A DNA stretch of 64,000 nucleotides, from contig JAULSU010000001.1 of assembly GCA_030512335.1 (NCBI GenBank), forward strand, positions 806,001 through 870,000. Direction: 5' to 3'. Below the pieces are notes generated by a model. It made no database searches and was not told the origin of the DNA. It was given only the letters and a program-made list of their open reading frames with translations. Each line of letters begins with the position of its first letter. Positions within the stretch are counted from its first letter, which is position 1. Below are positions 35,483 to 45,996 of this stretch, in pieces. The translations under genes and the position numbers were made by a program. The stretch is from Immersiella caudata. Its lineage: Eukaryota; Ascomycota; Sordariomycetes; Sordariales; Lasiosphaeriaceae.

Positions 35483-36363
35483 TAGCTGCGCCTAGCCGCC
35501 TCTCATTGGACAGGAGATCGGGCCCTGGCGGGCCCTCGAAAACCTTTTGGAACGAGGCTTGTGGTTTAGCGATTCGGCTTTAGTTTGAGGCTTGAAAAGT
35601 ATGGCATCCTTGGCTCAGTTGAGGTGCGTCTCAATGTTCGTCGGGTTTGGGCCGCGGCTATGATAGAGTACAGACAGTGCCAAGCGGCTTGTCTGAGACC
35701 CTGTGATGGCCTCGGCAGAGCTCTCGGCCAAGCTTCCTTCTGGCAATGGCACGGACCATGGCACGGACCACAGCGATGGTATTGACATGGTACTTGTGTC
35801 GCGATGGATCTTCTTTCCTTCTGCTAGTCTGTTTTAGGGAATGTTAGTTGACAGTGGTGCTCCTATTAGCCACAGTTAGGCCTCGTTTTGGGACCACTCA
35901 AATGTGGCTGTGTGGTACCGCAGCTGGCTCATATTTTGAGCTACTGTGAGGGTCTCTTGTAACTCTCTGATGAGATATCAATCTAGAAGTAGCTATAGTC
36001 GTCTCTAGATACAAGACGTAACGCAAAGAAGGAAAAAGGAAAGAAAGGACGTCGCGAGAGCGACGTCGACGCGACTAAATCAATCCATATCGCGTGAGTC
36101 ACACGCGTGGTCCCGTGACCGGAGGCAGCAATCTAAGTTCCGTGACACCAGCCCAAAATGTCTCTGGTTGCTGTCTGGGCTGTTGTTTTGTGGGCCCAGA
36201 CCCGCAACAAGCGGGGTAGGTGGGGCACGCGGGTGAATCGGAAGCAGACCATATGGATCTTCGCCCTCACCTCAAGTCCTACCCGACTTCACCCACGACA
36301 AACTTGGCGTCTCAACACCTTTCTCCTCTTTTGAGTCTCGACAAAGGATTCCAGTTGGCCAAT

Positions 36364-37664
36364 ATGTCGTCTTTCAAGTCTAAGACACCCTCGCTCCCCT
36401 CGCAGGCAGTAGGCGCGTCTGTGGACAGGGACCAGGCTGTCACGTCTAACGTGACAGACACCATCTCCACGCTGCGGTGGTCGCCGGTGGCTAGCTACCT
36501 CGCGGCCTCGTCGTGGGACGGAAAGGTCCACATCTACGATGTTGCTAATGATCTGACCGCCAAGGGCGTTGGCGTCATCGACGCAGGATCGCCGGTCTTT
36601 ACCTGCGACTGGAATCAGGTAAGTCTGAATGCGTCTAACCCAACAGCTCGAACGATCGGGAAGAATGAAGGAAACAATACGAATATCTCGTGATTATAGG
36701 TAAGCGCACGGCTTCCCCCGAGATGGGCAGCCATCTCGCTCTAACCACTCGTCTAGGATGGCACCATTGTTGCTGGAGCTGGTGCCGGAAAAAAAGTCTA
36801 TCTTCTCTCCGCCGCTACCGGCCAGGCAACATCATTCATCGCGCACGACGCGCCCATCCGCTCTCTGCGCTTTGTCAAGGTCCCTAACGCCCCGTTGGAC
36901 ATTATCGTGACGGGGTCGTGGGACAAGACGGTGCGCTACTGGGACGTCCGAAACACCGGCTCTCCCCTTGCGACTTTGACCTGCAAGGAGCGTGTCTACT
37001 CCATGGACGCTGCCGACGGCCTTCTCGTAATTGCCACCGCGGACCGCCACATTCAGCTTGTCGACCTGAAGGCCGACCCCAACAACTTCAAAAACTCCAC
37101 CACCAACGACCCCCTCAAGCACCAGACCCACGTCGTGACTGCCTTCCCTGACGGTAAGGGTTACGCTGTGGGCAGCATCGAGGGGCGTGCTGGTATCAAG
37201 ATGTTTCCCGAGACCTCGTCGGACAAGTCTCAGTACAGACCCCACTATCCCGCTATACCACACTCGCCAGGTGACTAACCATCCATCTCAGTTCCTTCAC
37301 CTTCCGTTGTCACCGACACGAGGCCCCCGCGCCTAAAGGCGCAGCCAAGGACGTGACAAAGACGGTGGACGTGTGGGCTGTGAACGACATCAACTTCCAC
37401 CCGGTGCACACATCGATTTTTACCACGGCGGGTTCGGACGGATGCATCTACTTCTGGGACCGGCTAGCGCACGCGCGGTTCTACACCTTCCCCCGGCGCG
37501 AGGGCGCCATCTCGGCCTCGGCCTTCAGCCGCGACGGCAGGGTCTTTGCCTATGCCGTCGGCTACGACTGGGCCATGGGCTACGCCAAGAACTCGCCTAC
37601 CTATCCGCTCAAGTTGATGCTGCACCCCGTTGCCGATGAGGAGGTTAAGCCCCGGAAGGGTTAG
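36364..37664 (+). CDS. RAE1/GLE2-like mRNA export factor (WD40)
   Basis: Three exons (36364-36618, 36757-37232, 37292-37664) give 367 residues, the usual size for Rae1. WD40 blades are visible throughout: TDTISTLRWSP..LAASSWDGKVHIYDV, SFIAHDAPIRSLRF with GSWDKTVRYWDVR, VATADRHIQLVDL-like, and FHPVHTSIFTTAGSDGCIYFWD. The family marker FTFRCHR appears only if the second intron uses donor GTACAG at 37233. The C-terminus LKLMLHPVADEE is also typical. Rae1/Gle2 binds nuclear-pore NUP98/Nup116 and supports mRNA export, and is normally single-copy and essential. Oddity: it lies between two halves of a broken aminopeptidase gene and next to a retrotransposon. Confidence 0.88.
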
Positions 37665-38442
37665 GAACGGAAATGGGAACGACGGAGAGGAGAGTGCTAG
37701 GATATGAGAGATTGGGCCAGGGTACCTCGGGTTCTAGAGGAGATATTGGCTGTTTGGCAAGAGCATGAATTGCTTTGCGGACCCTAAGGGGGGATGTGGT
37801 TCAGGGGAGTGGCTACAATAACACAGCATAAGATGCTGCTAGACCAACTCCACCTCTGGATGCATTGAGGCACCAGGAGCATAAAATGCTCACAGGATCG
37901 GAAGGGATGCTTGAGATGTAGAGGAAGGCGACTTTGCAAGACACGGTTCGGGAGGCGGATTTCTTATGTCGTAAAGATAGGTACCCATCCATATCTACCG
38001 TCTCTCATAAAGAGCAGAAGTGAAAAGACTAAACTGATCGGGTAAAGACTGCGCGTCGTGTTGGTGCGAGGATGCCTGATAGAGCACGCTGGAGGACACA
38101 GATTCGGAATGTCTTCCCGTAGTTGGGTCATCCAGTGTGTAAACATCGAAACTTCGATATCAAGGCTCTAGCAGCCCACCGCAAAGCCTTAGATCGTTCG
38201 TTAATAACACATTTAAGGACCGTGATAACTCTAACATCGTTTTCGATGATGTCTCTAATTAAGCAATAGTGAATGTGGGCTGGAACGTGCTGTCTAGACA
38301 GAATATTCATATTTGGAACTAGCTGTTGGAGCTGGCTCCGAATTGAGCTGGCTCCAAATCATCGCAGTCACAGTTGAGTTAGCCAAAGTTGAGTTAGCCA
38401 CAGTTGAATCAATCAATCGATTAGACATCCTCCATTTATATC
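37665..38442. other. 3' flank of RAE1-like gene and left flank of retrotransposon
   Basis: About 780 bp without a supported gene. Short direct repeats (GAGCTGGCTCC; GTTGAGTTAGCCA) occur at 38329-38410, just before the 5' LTR. Confidence 0.4.
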
Positions 38443-38677
38443 TGTCAGAAAGAAAGGGGTTCAGGGGGCCCTTGGCTTCCGGTCAGCGAAGCTGACTGAA
38501 TGCCTAGCACTGCCTGAACGCCAGTCAGCCTCAGCCATGGTGTTGACGAAGCTGAATCCTACGGAGTGATCTATAAAGATGGAGGTTCTGGCTGAAAGCC
38601 AGAACCTCGACAAGCAATACAATCAAGCAATTGCTACCCATCGTTTCCACCCATTCCACGGTGCAGTGTTTCTGACA
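38443..38677 (+). repeat. 5' LTR of Copia-type element
   Basis: Begins TGTCAGAAA and ends TTTCTGACA, an inverted terminal pair. It matches the 3' LTR along its whole length with roughly 20 substitutions and small indels, so the insertion is old. It contains a 12-bp-arm perfect palindrome at 38582-38608. Confidence 0.93.
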
Positions 38678-38763
38678 ATTAAGAGTCTCATTCGCTCGGT
38701 CGCATCCGTTCAATTCCATCGCCTGCGAGCCGATTAGTCAGCGAACCCCAACAAACAACAACC

Positions 38764-38837
<74 letters not shown>
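38764..38837 (+). repeat. (AAC)n microsatellite in element leader
   Basis: About 24 consecutive AAC triplets lie between the 5' LTR and gag. Confidence 0.95.
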
Positions 38838-39017
38838 GAAACACATTCAACTTGCACCTCGTATTATACCAGACGGTGTAATCCTACACCTCTGTTCAAA
38901 TACAACAACCCTCCTCTATTCAACAAACAATAAAAACAAAACTACACCACTGGTGCAGTGGTATTATTCGTCACAATAAACCACAACAATCAAGAGGTTG
39001 TCAGTTCAATTCCAACA

Positions 39018-40190
39018 ATGGCCAATAACAACGAAAAGACCGTTTTTCTGGCCAGCTCCGAAGACTGGGAGTCGTGGAATCTGCAATTCCAGGCCCAAGC
39101 CGTTGCCGGAGGCCTGTGGGGCCAGGTTCAGGGGGTGACCCCTTTTCTCAAAGAACCTACGGCTCCAAACCCAACACAACACAAGCATAAAAACCCAAGC
39201 CAGTCAACAATTACGGCCAGGGGTAGTACGGAATCCGTGGCCGGTGACGACGAGCCTGGCCAAGCCAGCCAACTGACTACCACACGGATTACCACAGCGG
39301 ATCTGACAACAGAAGGCTTCCGCACGTACCAAATGGATTGGACGATTTACCAAGCCAACGAAAAGAAGTACATTCAACAGATGGAAAGGGTTAAAAGGCT
39401 AAAACAGTGGATCCTGAAAACCACCAGTTTACACCTACAACTTACCTCCTGCGATCCAAGTCAACCCATTTCACACTGGTATAAGGCCCTGACTTTGCAG
39501 GCCGGAATCAGTGACGACGAGGCTCTCCACAATGCTCGAGAAGCCTACCGAGTGGCCATAAAACCACTACTTCGAGCCCCCAAGGACCTGATCAAATGGT
39601 CGGAATCCTGGGAGCAAGCTATTGCAATGGCACAGCGAAAAGGGGTCCCTGAAGCCCTTACCACAAAGACGTGGTTTTCAGACTTCTTGGATGCAGTGAA
39701 GCCAATTCTTAGCCACTGGGTTACATCCTATAAATTGATAAAATCAGCACAGTTAACTCTGAACTACCGAGCGGTGGCCAACGATTTTCGAGAAGAGGTG
39801 CGGCAATCAACGAAAGCCCGCATACTAGTTAGCAACCGGATAGCAAAAGGCTCATTTAGCCCCTCCTTTGCAGGCAAAGAAGCTAAAAATGCCTATCAAG
39901 AGGACGCTTTTGATAGCGAAATCGAACCCGGTAGCGATAAGGGGGAACAAAACAATGGCGGAAAAAGACAGCGAAGCTCTGGCACTGGAAATGGCAAAAG
40001 GAAGAAGCAAAAAGCCTCTGATTCAGCCACCCCTCCGGATAGCAATAAGCCGAAGAATGGGCCAAAGAAGGCACCCGGTATAGCTATAGCCACTTGCCCC
40101 TGTTGTGGCCAGTTCCACCGTCTGGAAAAATACTGGTATGCTTTCCCGGAACAAGCCCCTGATGGCTTTGTTAAAAGGGAGCACGTTTGA
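39018..40190 (+). CDS. Copia-type Gag polyprotein remnant
   Basis: Open frame of 390 residues starting MANNNEKTVFL. It contains SSEDWESWNLQFQ, the usual opening of fungal Copia Gag, and a basic Lys/Arg-rich segment. The C-terminal zinc-knuckle-like motif CPCCGQFHRLEKYW has a Tyr where I expect the fourth ligand Cys (TGY to TAY, a G-to-A change). It is open but probably non-functional for packaging. Pol downstream is in pieces. Confidence 0.8.
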   Translation: MANNNEKTVFLASSEDWESWNLQFQAQAVAGGLWGQVQGVTPFLKEPTAPNPTQHKHKNPSQSTITARGSTESVAGDDEPGQASQLTTTRITTADLTTEGFRTYQMDWTIYQANEKKYIQQMERVKRLKQWILKTTSLHLQLTSCDPSQPISHWYKALTLQAGISDDEALHNAREAYRVAIKPLLRAPKDLIKWSESWEQAIAMAQRKGVPEALTTKTWFSDFLDAVKPILSHWVTSYKLIKSAQLTLNYRAVANDFREEVRQSTKARILVSNRIAKGSFSPSFAGKEAKNAYQEDAFDSEIEPGSDKGEQNNGGKRQRSSGTGNGKRKKQKASDSATPPDSNKPKNGPKKAPGIAIATCPCCGQFHRLEKYWYAFPEQAPDGFVKREHV

Positions 40191-42410
40191 ATAAGGGTGA
40201 AAGAAGCCCTATTACATCTAACACTTTAAAAAGAGGTGGAAACGCTAAGAAGGAAGAAGTCAGATTAACTAGGCCATAATGTTAGCCGGTGCCCTGGAAG
40301 CTTCCTTAGTATAAGGGCTGCATTCCACACAGCTAAATACCCCTTAAAGAATTCGGCTATCCTTGATTCTGGAACCATAATACACGTTTTTAACTAACAT
40401 TCCAGGTTTTTGAATTACACCAAGGCTCCACCCGGTGATTTTCTGTAGGCTGGAGAACACCCAGTTTAAATTCAGGGGTACAGAGACGTGGATATCCAGA
40501 TTCAGGGGCCAAAACAATAACAGTAGCCACACCGGTAACCAAAACAACACTTCCTTCGGCTTCGAAACGTGGCCTACTGCCCTGGATTTGCCTGCAACTT
40601 GGTGTCCTTACAGCAGCTACGAAAACAAGGCCTCTGGTGGGATAACAGCCCAGGAAACAACTGCGTTTAAAGGTCTAACCATTCGATTATTTACAACCTT
40701 ACGGATCAATACGGCCAGTATGTATTAGAGGATCTTCCAGCCACCCTTTTAAACACAGCGTTTTTTACACAGCGGAATAAGTTTAACTCCTACACCCAGA
40801 AGCAGCCAAACAAAGCCGTGGCCAACCTTTGGCACTTACAGCTTAGCCACCCTAGCCCACAAGCCTTGGAGCAATTAGTACACCACACGTAAGGGGTTCG
40901 AATCAAGGGGCCCACTACCGTTCAGTGTGATGCATGTGGTGTATCAAAGGCCAAACGGCAAATCCAACGAAGGCCAAGGGAGCGTGGGGAAGGTCCTGGA
41001 TTACGGCTTGCAATCGACTTCCACGACTTCGAAGAATGCTACAACGGCTACAGATCACTACTGTTAATTACAGATAGATAGTCCGGCCTAGCCTGGGATT
41101 ATTATCTTATGGATAGAACCTTTGAATCCATTACAACAGCCTTATCTCACCTCTTTGGATCCTTGAAACAACACTATAATATATAATTAACGGTGATTGA
41201 ATGCGATAACGAGCTATCGAAGCCTATTTTTGAAAACTACTTTAGCCAGTTATTCATCCGGGTCGAGCCCTCAGCCCCTTACACGCAAGCCCAGAATGGA
41301 GGCGCCGAGCGCTCAGGGGGTGTAATCAAGGATAAAATCCGATCGATGCGAGCAGGTGCGAAATTACCTGCGGAATTATGGCCTGAGATCTCCAGAGCTG
41401 CAGTTTACTTATATAATCGAACACCAAAACACGACTACCACTGGAAAACTCCATACGATCGATTCCATACTTACGTGGCCTATAAGGGGGGCTCTGTTGT
41501 GGAAAATCGAAAGCCCTATCAAACCCACCTTCGAGCCTACGGCTGTAAAACCTTCGCTTTGACGACAGAAGCCCAGATAAAAAAGCAACAGGCTACAACG
41601 GCTAAATCCAAAGGCCTGGATCGGATACTTAGTGGGCTACAATTTAACAAACATCTACAGGATCTGGAATCCAGTAACTAACAAAGTTATCAACACCAGG
41701 GACGTTATTTTCAACGAAGAAGAGCTATTTAGTGGTAATATCGAAGCCTGAAGGACGACTGTCGACACGTACGGCTGGACGAACTGCAACGATTACTTTC
41801 CAAAGTAGAAGAGCCAGATTTGGAACATCTACAACCTTCTGCACTCCAGGAAGACGAAGAAGTCTATTCAGCTGAAGACGAAGCTGAAGCCGAAAACGAA
41901 GTAAGCCCTGCAAGTGAGCCACTACAAGAATTTCCATACACCTGTGCCAGGTTCGAGCCGTACCCTACACCCTCGTAGTCTCCGGAGGCCGCATTACTAG
42001 CTGGTTCAATTCAACAGACCACGGCCCCGGCTATAATCAATAATAGGGAGTTTGAACCTTGGATGGCAACCTTTGCCGCAGGCCGATTATTACAAGCTGT
42101 TGGAATTCAGGGGGGCCAAGCCATTACAAAGGCCGCAATTCAACGGCTGGCCAGACGGCCAAAAGGCCTCCAAGCACTCCACTCCAAAGATTTACCCCTA
42201 TTACCAAAATCACACCATCAGTTGAAAAATCACCCTTTCGGACCACAATTCCTACATGCCGAAAAAGCTCCTGGAAGGAATCGAACCCTCAACCTTTCCA
42301 CAAAGAATGGAATACACTACCATTGTGCCACAGGAGCTGTTGTTGGAAAGAAAGACCGTAAGATAAAATGGTAAAGTCCAGATCCAAGCCCTGTTGGCTC
42401 TGAGGGGGTG

Positions 42411-42642
42411 TGTCAGAAAGAAAGGGGTTCAGGGGGCCCTGGGCTTCCGGTCAGCGAAGCTGACTGGATGCCTGGCACCGCCTGAACGCCAGTCAGCCTC
42501 AGCCATGGTGTTGACGAAGCTGAATCCTACGAATTGGTCTATAAAGAAGGAGGTTCTGGCTGAAAGCCAGAACCTCCACAAGCAATACAATCAACTCAAT
42601 TACCATCATTTCCACACAATCCAGGGTGCAGTGTTTCTGACA
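42411..42642 (+). repeat. 3' LTR of Copia-type element
   Basis: Same TGTCAGAAA...TTTCTGACA ends as the 5' LTR. Its outer end lies three bases from the point where the S58 aminopeptidase coding sequence resumes at 42646. Confidence 0.93.
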
Positions 42643-42681
42643 TCTATCACTCAGGTGCCCATCAAACGTCTCTCCCACCAC

Positions 42682-42726
42682 CGGAAGTAAAAACAAACGG
42701 AAGTAAAAACAAACGGAAGTAAAAAC
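42682..42726. repeat. 16-bp minisatellite, nearly three copies
   Basis: CGGAAGTAAAAACAAA twice plus 13 bases of a third copy. In the S58 reading the extra 32 bp break the frame between DWFLLP and VVGETFDG. Confidence 0.95.
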
Positions 42727-42850
42727 CAATCAACCCGCCCCTTCTCGCCGGAGTGCTCGCGAATCGCATGCTCGCAAATACCCTGGTATGCCACCCCCAC
42801 CGCGAAGGAATTAGTAAGTATGATCGGGGAGTGCAACAATCCGGTCTCGA

Positions 42851-42890
42851 TCCAGTGTGATCCAGTGTGATCCAGTGTGATCCAGTGTGA
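42851..42890. repeat. 10-bp minisatellite, four copies
   Basis: Four exact copies of TCCAGTGTGA inside the S58 fragment. The family motif GSHWIETG needs only one copy, so three were added (30 bp, frame kept). Confidence 0.95.
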
Positions 42891-43170
42891 TCCGGTTAGT
42901 TCCCCGGAGCCGTTGAAGCGGAAGAGGCCGGAGTCGCAGCCGGAGTGGAAGAGGTTAGGACGGGGGAGGATGGTGGTTACCCCCGTGTTGACGGTGCCGG
43001 AGGTGGGAGTTGTGGGGTGGTGGATGGATTCGGTATGGACGAGGACGGAGGGGACGTCAGTTAGGGAGTTGAGGGGGCCGGGGGGGTAGTTGCAGAGGTG
43101 AAGGGAGGGGAGGAAGTCGCGGATGCGACGGTGGGGGTCACGGTGGGGGTGTGGAGGGGGTGAAGGACAT

Positions 43171-44446
43171 CTTGGCGAAAGCTTGATGGGATGGGTTGGT
43201 GATGCTTGGCGTGTTGATGCAAGGGACAGCAAATGTCGAAACATTTTTACATGGGGAGATGGGAATATGGAGAAGTTCAGCTTCCTATTGCGGAACGATG
43301 CTCCGTTGTGGGTTTATGATCCATGTGAAATCATCCCGGTTTCCGAGTTGATTCCCCGCTCTCGATAAGTCCGGCCTGCTTATCGAGGTCTGCCCCTCAA
43401 TTGCTGGACGTCATCTAGCGAGGATACGCTGCTCAGCGCCCAGGCAACAACAGCAGAAAGAATCAAATCTTTAGGTTGGCGGGCAACAATGCGCTCAGAA
43501 CGTTGGTGGCGCCCTGCCTTGAGTGTGTGAAACAACAGCATTGTGGCTACCGCCAAATTCAGAGGAGCGACACTCTGCGCGCCAGCTTCTGCTCCATCAA
43601 GACGGCTGTCCCGTCGAACGTGAGAGAAAATGCCAGAACGTGGCGGCCGTCCAACGTTGGCATTCGGGCGTTCATGCGTGAGGAGGGGGCAGACAACTAA
43701 GGTTATTTTTCATGCCTGAGCTATTTAGTGGGCTATTCTGGGATAATAAGAGGAAGGCCCCTCGTAGCGTCTACCAAACCACCACCGGTGTGCTGAGAAA
43801 ATTAGGTCTGGAAAATTAGCGTTTCCGTTTCAGAGAAAGGCCACATTTTCAGCGCGCTTCCTGCAACTGCACCGGTGAGGAGCCTTTGATTCGCAAATCT
43901 TGGTACGGAAGTTGCCGCGCCAAACCCTTGTCAATTTCAGAACTTTCAACTCGCCAGGATCATTCTCTGACTCGACCCAATGCCGGATTGGACGCCTCGA
44001 TGCCGTCAAACAGCCGGTCTGGACAAGCCACGGCGCAGCAAGGAGGCCCGAGCCCATGCTACTGTGAGGCTGAACAAATGCCGACATCCGTGCGACTCCG
44101 AATCACATCCTTATCCTTCGGCCTGCAGGAACAGCCCCAGCCAGCCAAGGACGGCTTTCCAACGACGGCCAAGCCAAGACTTGTCACCATTAGCGCCACC
44201 AACCGCCTCTCGCCTGATAGCACCCCCCGAATTGCATCGCCGAGCTGGCTACTGAGGCACGCTCGGGCTTTCGATGAGTCGCATCCCGCCAAACAGGTTT
44301 CCGGCTTTTCGGTTCCAGGGGTTGCATCGCGGAACCTGCCGTCGAACCTCATTGCGTGTCTTGGAGGTTCCCAATCGCTGGCGCCATAACTACTTGAACA
44401 GCTGCACCGGCGACAGCCACTCCCAAATGGCCAGGATCGCGACAAC
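43171..44446. other. intergenic region
   Basis: About 1.3 kb without a supported gene. It holds the presumed promoters of the former S58 gene (minus) and the rhodopsin-type gene (plus). Confidence 0.4.
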
Positions 44447-45944
44447 ATGGAAGACAGAAGGCCGGTGGTCGTAGGCGTCACTGCCACTCTCCAGGCTCTG
44501 GCCTGGCTGGCGGTGGCCTTGAGACTCTGTGTGCGATACTTTCTGATCAAGCGACGGTTGTGGTGGGACGATGGTAAGCCTCTCTTGTCCAGCTTGGCCG
44601 CAAAACTGACGTGTCGTACAGCCCTTATCGTCATCGCCATGGTCCCCGTCACAGTGCACGCCGCGCTGCAGATCTCCAGTAACGTCTCCGTCCCCTACCA
44701 TCAAATGTCGTGTTGCTGACGCGACGGACAGCCACCAAGTACAGTCTCGGGTTGCACATTCAGGATGCCAACCTCGCAGACTTGCCGATGATGGGCTTTT
44801 TGCTTTGGTTGTCCGCCGTGAGTCGCCCCCCCCCCCCCTCTCTCCACCTGTCCATCTAGCCTCCCCCTCGCTGACCATACGCTCACAACAGCCCGCGTTC
44901 AACCTCGCTCACATGTTCATCAAGTTCTCATACCTCGCCTTCTACCTCTGCATCATGCCCGAGCGCCGCAGTCGCATCGCTTTGTATGCCGGCATGGCGT
45001 TCGTGGGCGCCATTGGAGTCACCTTCACGGTGCTGTCCATCTTCATGTGCACGCCGATTCAGCGCGGCTGGGACAGGACACTCGAGGGGACCTGTGTGGA
45101 GGAACAGCCGTACCTCTTTTCCAACGCGGCGTTCAATATGACGGCTGATGTCATTGTCTTTTTGATGCCGATCCCGACACTGTGGAGTTTGCAGCGTGAG
45201 TCTCTGGGTGCATCTCGACAACGCCTTGACAGATGGCTAACTGGGTGCAGTTCCGCTCAGGCAACGCATGATCTTGCTGGGCACTTTTACGTGCGGCTCG
45301 GTGTAAGTCAAGCCGGCGTCCTTGTCTCTTTTTCAGCGGGCTCGGGTCTCGAGTATCAGGACTGACTGAGACGCTGTCTAGCATCTTGGTGGCGAACATC
45401 GTTCGACTCACTCACATTTACCGATTCGCCGTGCCGCCGTCACAGGGTACGTACCCTTCCGAACAAGCCCTGCCCTGAGCAACACTAACCCCACACAGAC
45501 CCAACATGGGACATCACTGGCATCATCATCTGGGCCGAGATCGAAGTCCAACTCGCCGTCATCCTCTCCTGCGCCGCAGCCTTCAAGGTTCTTGCACAGC
45601 GCATCTTCCCCGGCTTCATGGACAGCCTCGCGTCCGGATCATCTCGACACAGGACGACGCGCACACCTCACACCGGTGCAGGCACGTATGCGCTTCAGTC
45701 ACGGGACCGTACGGGCTTCCAAACCGTCACGTACGTCGAGGCCGGCGGTCCTACCACTGCAACCAAGAAACAGCAGGGCGACAGCGACAGTGTCGACAGC
45801 CGCGAGCGTATTGTTGAGGGCGCGGCGGCTACTGCAGGGTGGCAGCCACGGGTGGAAACGACCATCAGTGTGCACTCGTCCAAGAGGGATAGCACTGATG
45901 GGGGGCAGGGGAAGAAGGGCTCGGATCACATGTTTGTGTCATAG
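44447..45944 (+). CDS. fungal rhodopsin-domain 7TM membrane protein
   Basis: Seven exons (44447-44573, 44622-44678, 44732-44817, 44892-45195, 45251-45302, 45382-45446, 45499-45944) give 378 residues. Seven hydrophobic segments are recovered only after splicing. Typical family landmarks: ALRLCVRYFLIKRRLWWDD after TM1, the segment FSYLAFYLCIMPERR in TM3, CTPIQRGWD and GTCVEEQPYLFSNAAFNMTADV (conserved Cys pair), PIPTLWSLQLPLRQR, and WAEIEVQLAVILSCAAAFKVL before a Ser/Thr-rich tail. The family (often called Pth11-like or integral membrane rhodopsin-like) includes candidate surface receptors; the ligand is unknown. The poly-C run at 44827-44839 is inside intron 3. Confidence 0.8.
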
Positions 45945-45996
45945 TGCTCAGGGTGTTTGGACATAAGCAGTTGGGGCGGTTTGAATCATCTAATCA

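Larger units (their letters stand above)
33241..36363. other. repeat-derived, palindrome-rich region
   Basis: About 3.1 kb with no intact gene. The left end (33250-33400) is AT-rich. Minus-strand fragments around 33360-33600 (for example NNRFATIQE) look like the tail of a transposase-like protein, but I cannot name the element. Perfect or near-perfect inverted repeats are frequent (see separate findings). A TGTTACGACC start at 34259 might be an LTR edge, unproven. The right part (36000-36363) includes the RAE1-like promoter. Confidence 0.5.
38443..42642 (+). mobile_element. Ty1/Copia-type LTR retrotransposon, defective (lacks reverse transcriptase)
   Basis: 4.2-kb element with two LTRs of 235 and 232 bp. 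The internal part contains gag (39018-40190), a degraded pol with an aspartic-protease-like LDSGT near 40360, a gag-pre-integrase block LWHLQLSHPSPQALEQL near 40830, and an integrase core (IDFHDF near 41010, IECDNEL near 41195, NGGAERSGG near 41300). Protease then integrase is the Copia order. Many stops interrupt pol, and no reverse transcriptase or RNase H sequence is seen after the integrase; only about 700 bp remain before the 3' LTR. A G-rich tract GAGGGGGTG directly before the 3' LTR is a likely polypurine tract. Left flank ATATC and right flank TCTATC are a possible degraded target-site duplication. Confidence 0.9.
42646..43170 (-). pseudogene. N-terminal half of the broken S58 (DmpA-type) aminopeptidase gene
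   Basis: Minus strand from ATG 43170. Blocks typical of the S58 N-terminal part: [93 protein letters not shown]. The sequence stops after GAT at 42646, and the next expected residues, ISQFAVRP, begin at 33239. Frame damage: the ATG frame meets a stop within 11 codons unless shifted, and two tandem-repeat expansions occur, one in frame (+30 bp) and one not (+32 bp). The two halves complement each other with no missing or repeated residue, so they were one gene. Confidence 0.82.

Noticed and set aside
33241..42645. Starship-type giant element
   Set aside because: No DUF3435/tyrosine-recombinase captain gene is seen near either edge and the insert is small; nothing supports it beyond cargo-like content.
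42499..42729. Small minus-strand ORF reading from the S58 fragment into the LTR
   Set aside because: It is the chimera of the peptidase remnant and LTR sequence, not an independent gene.
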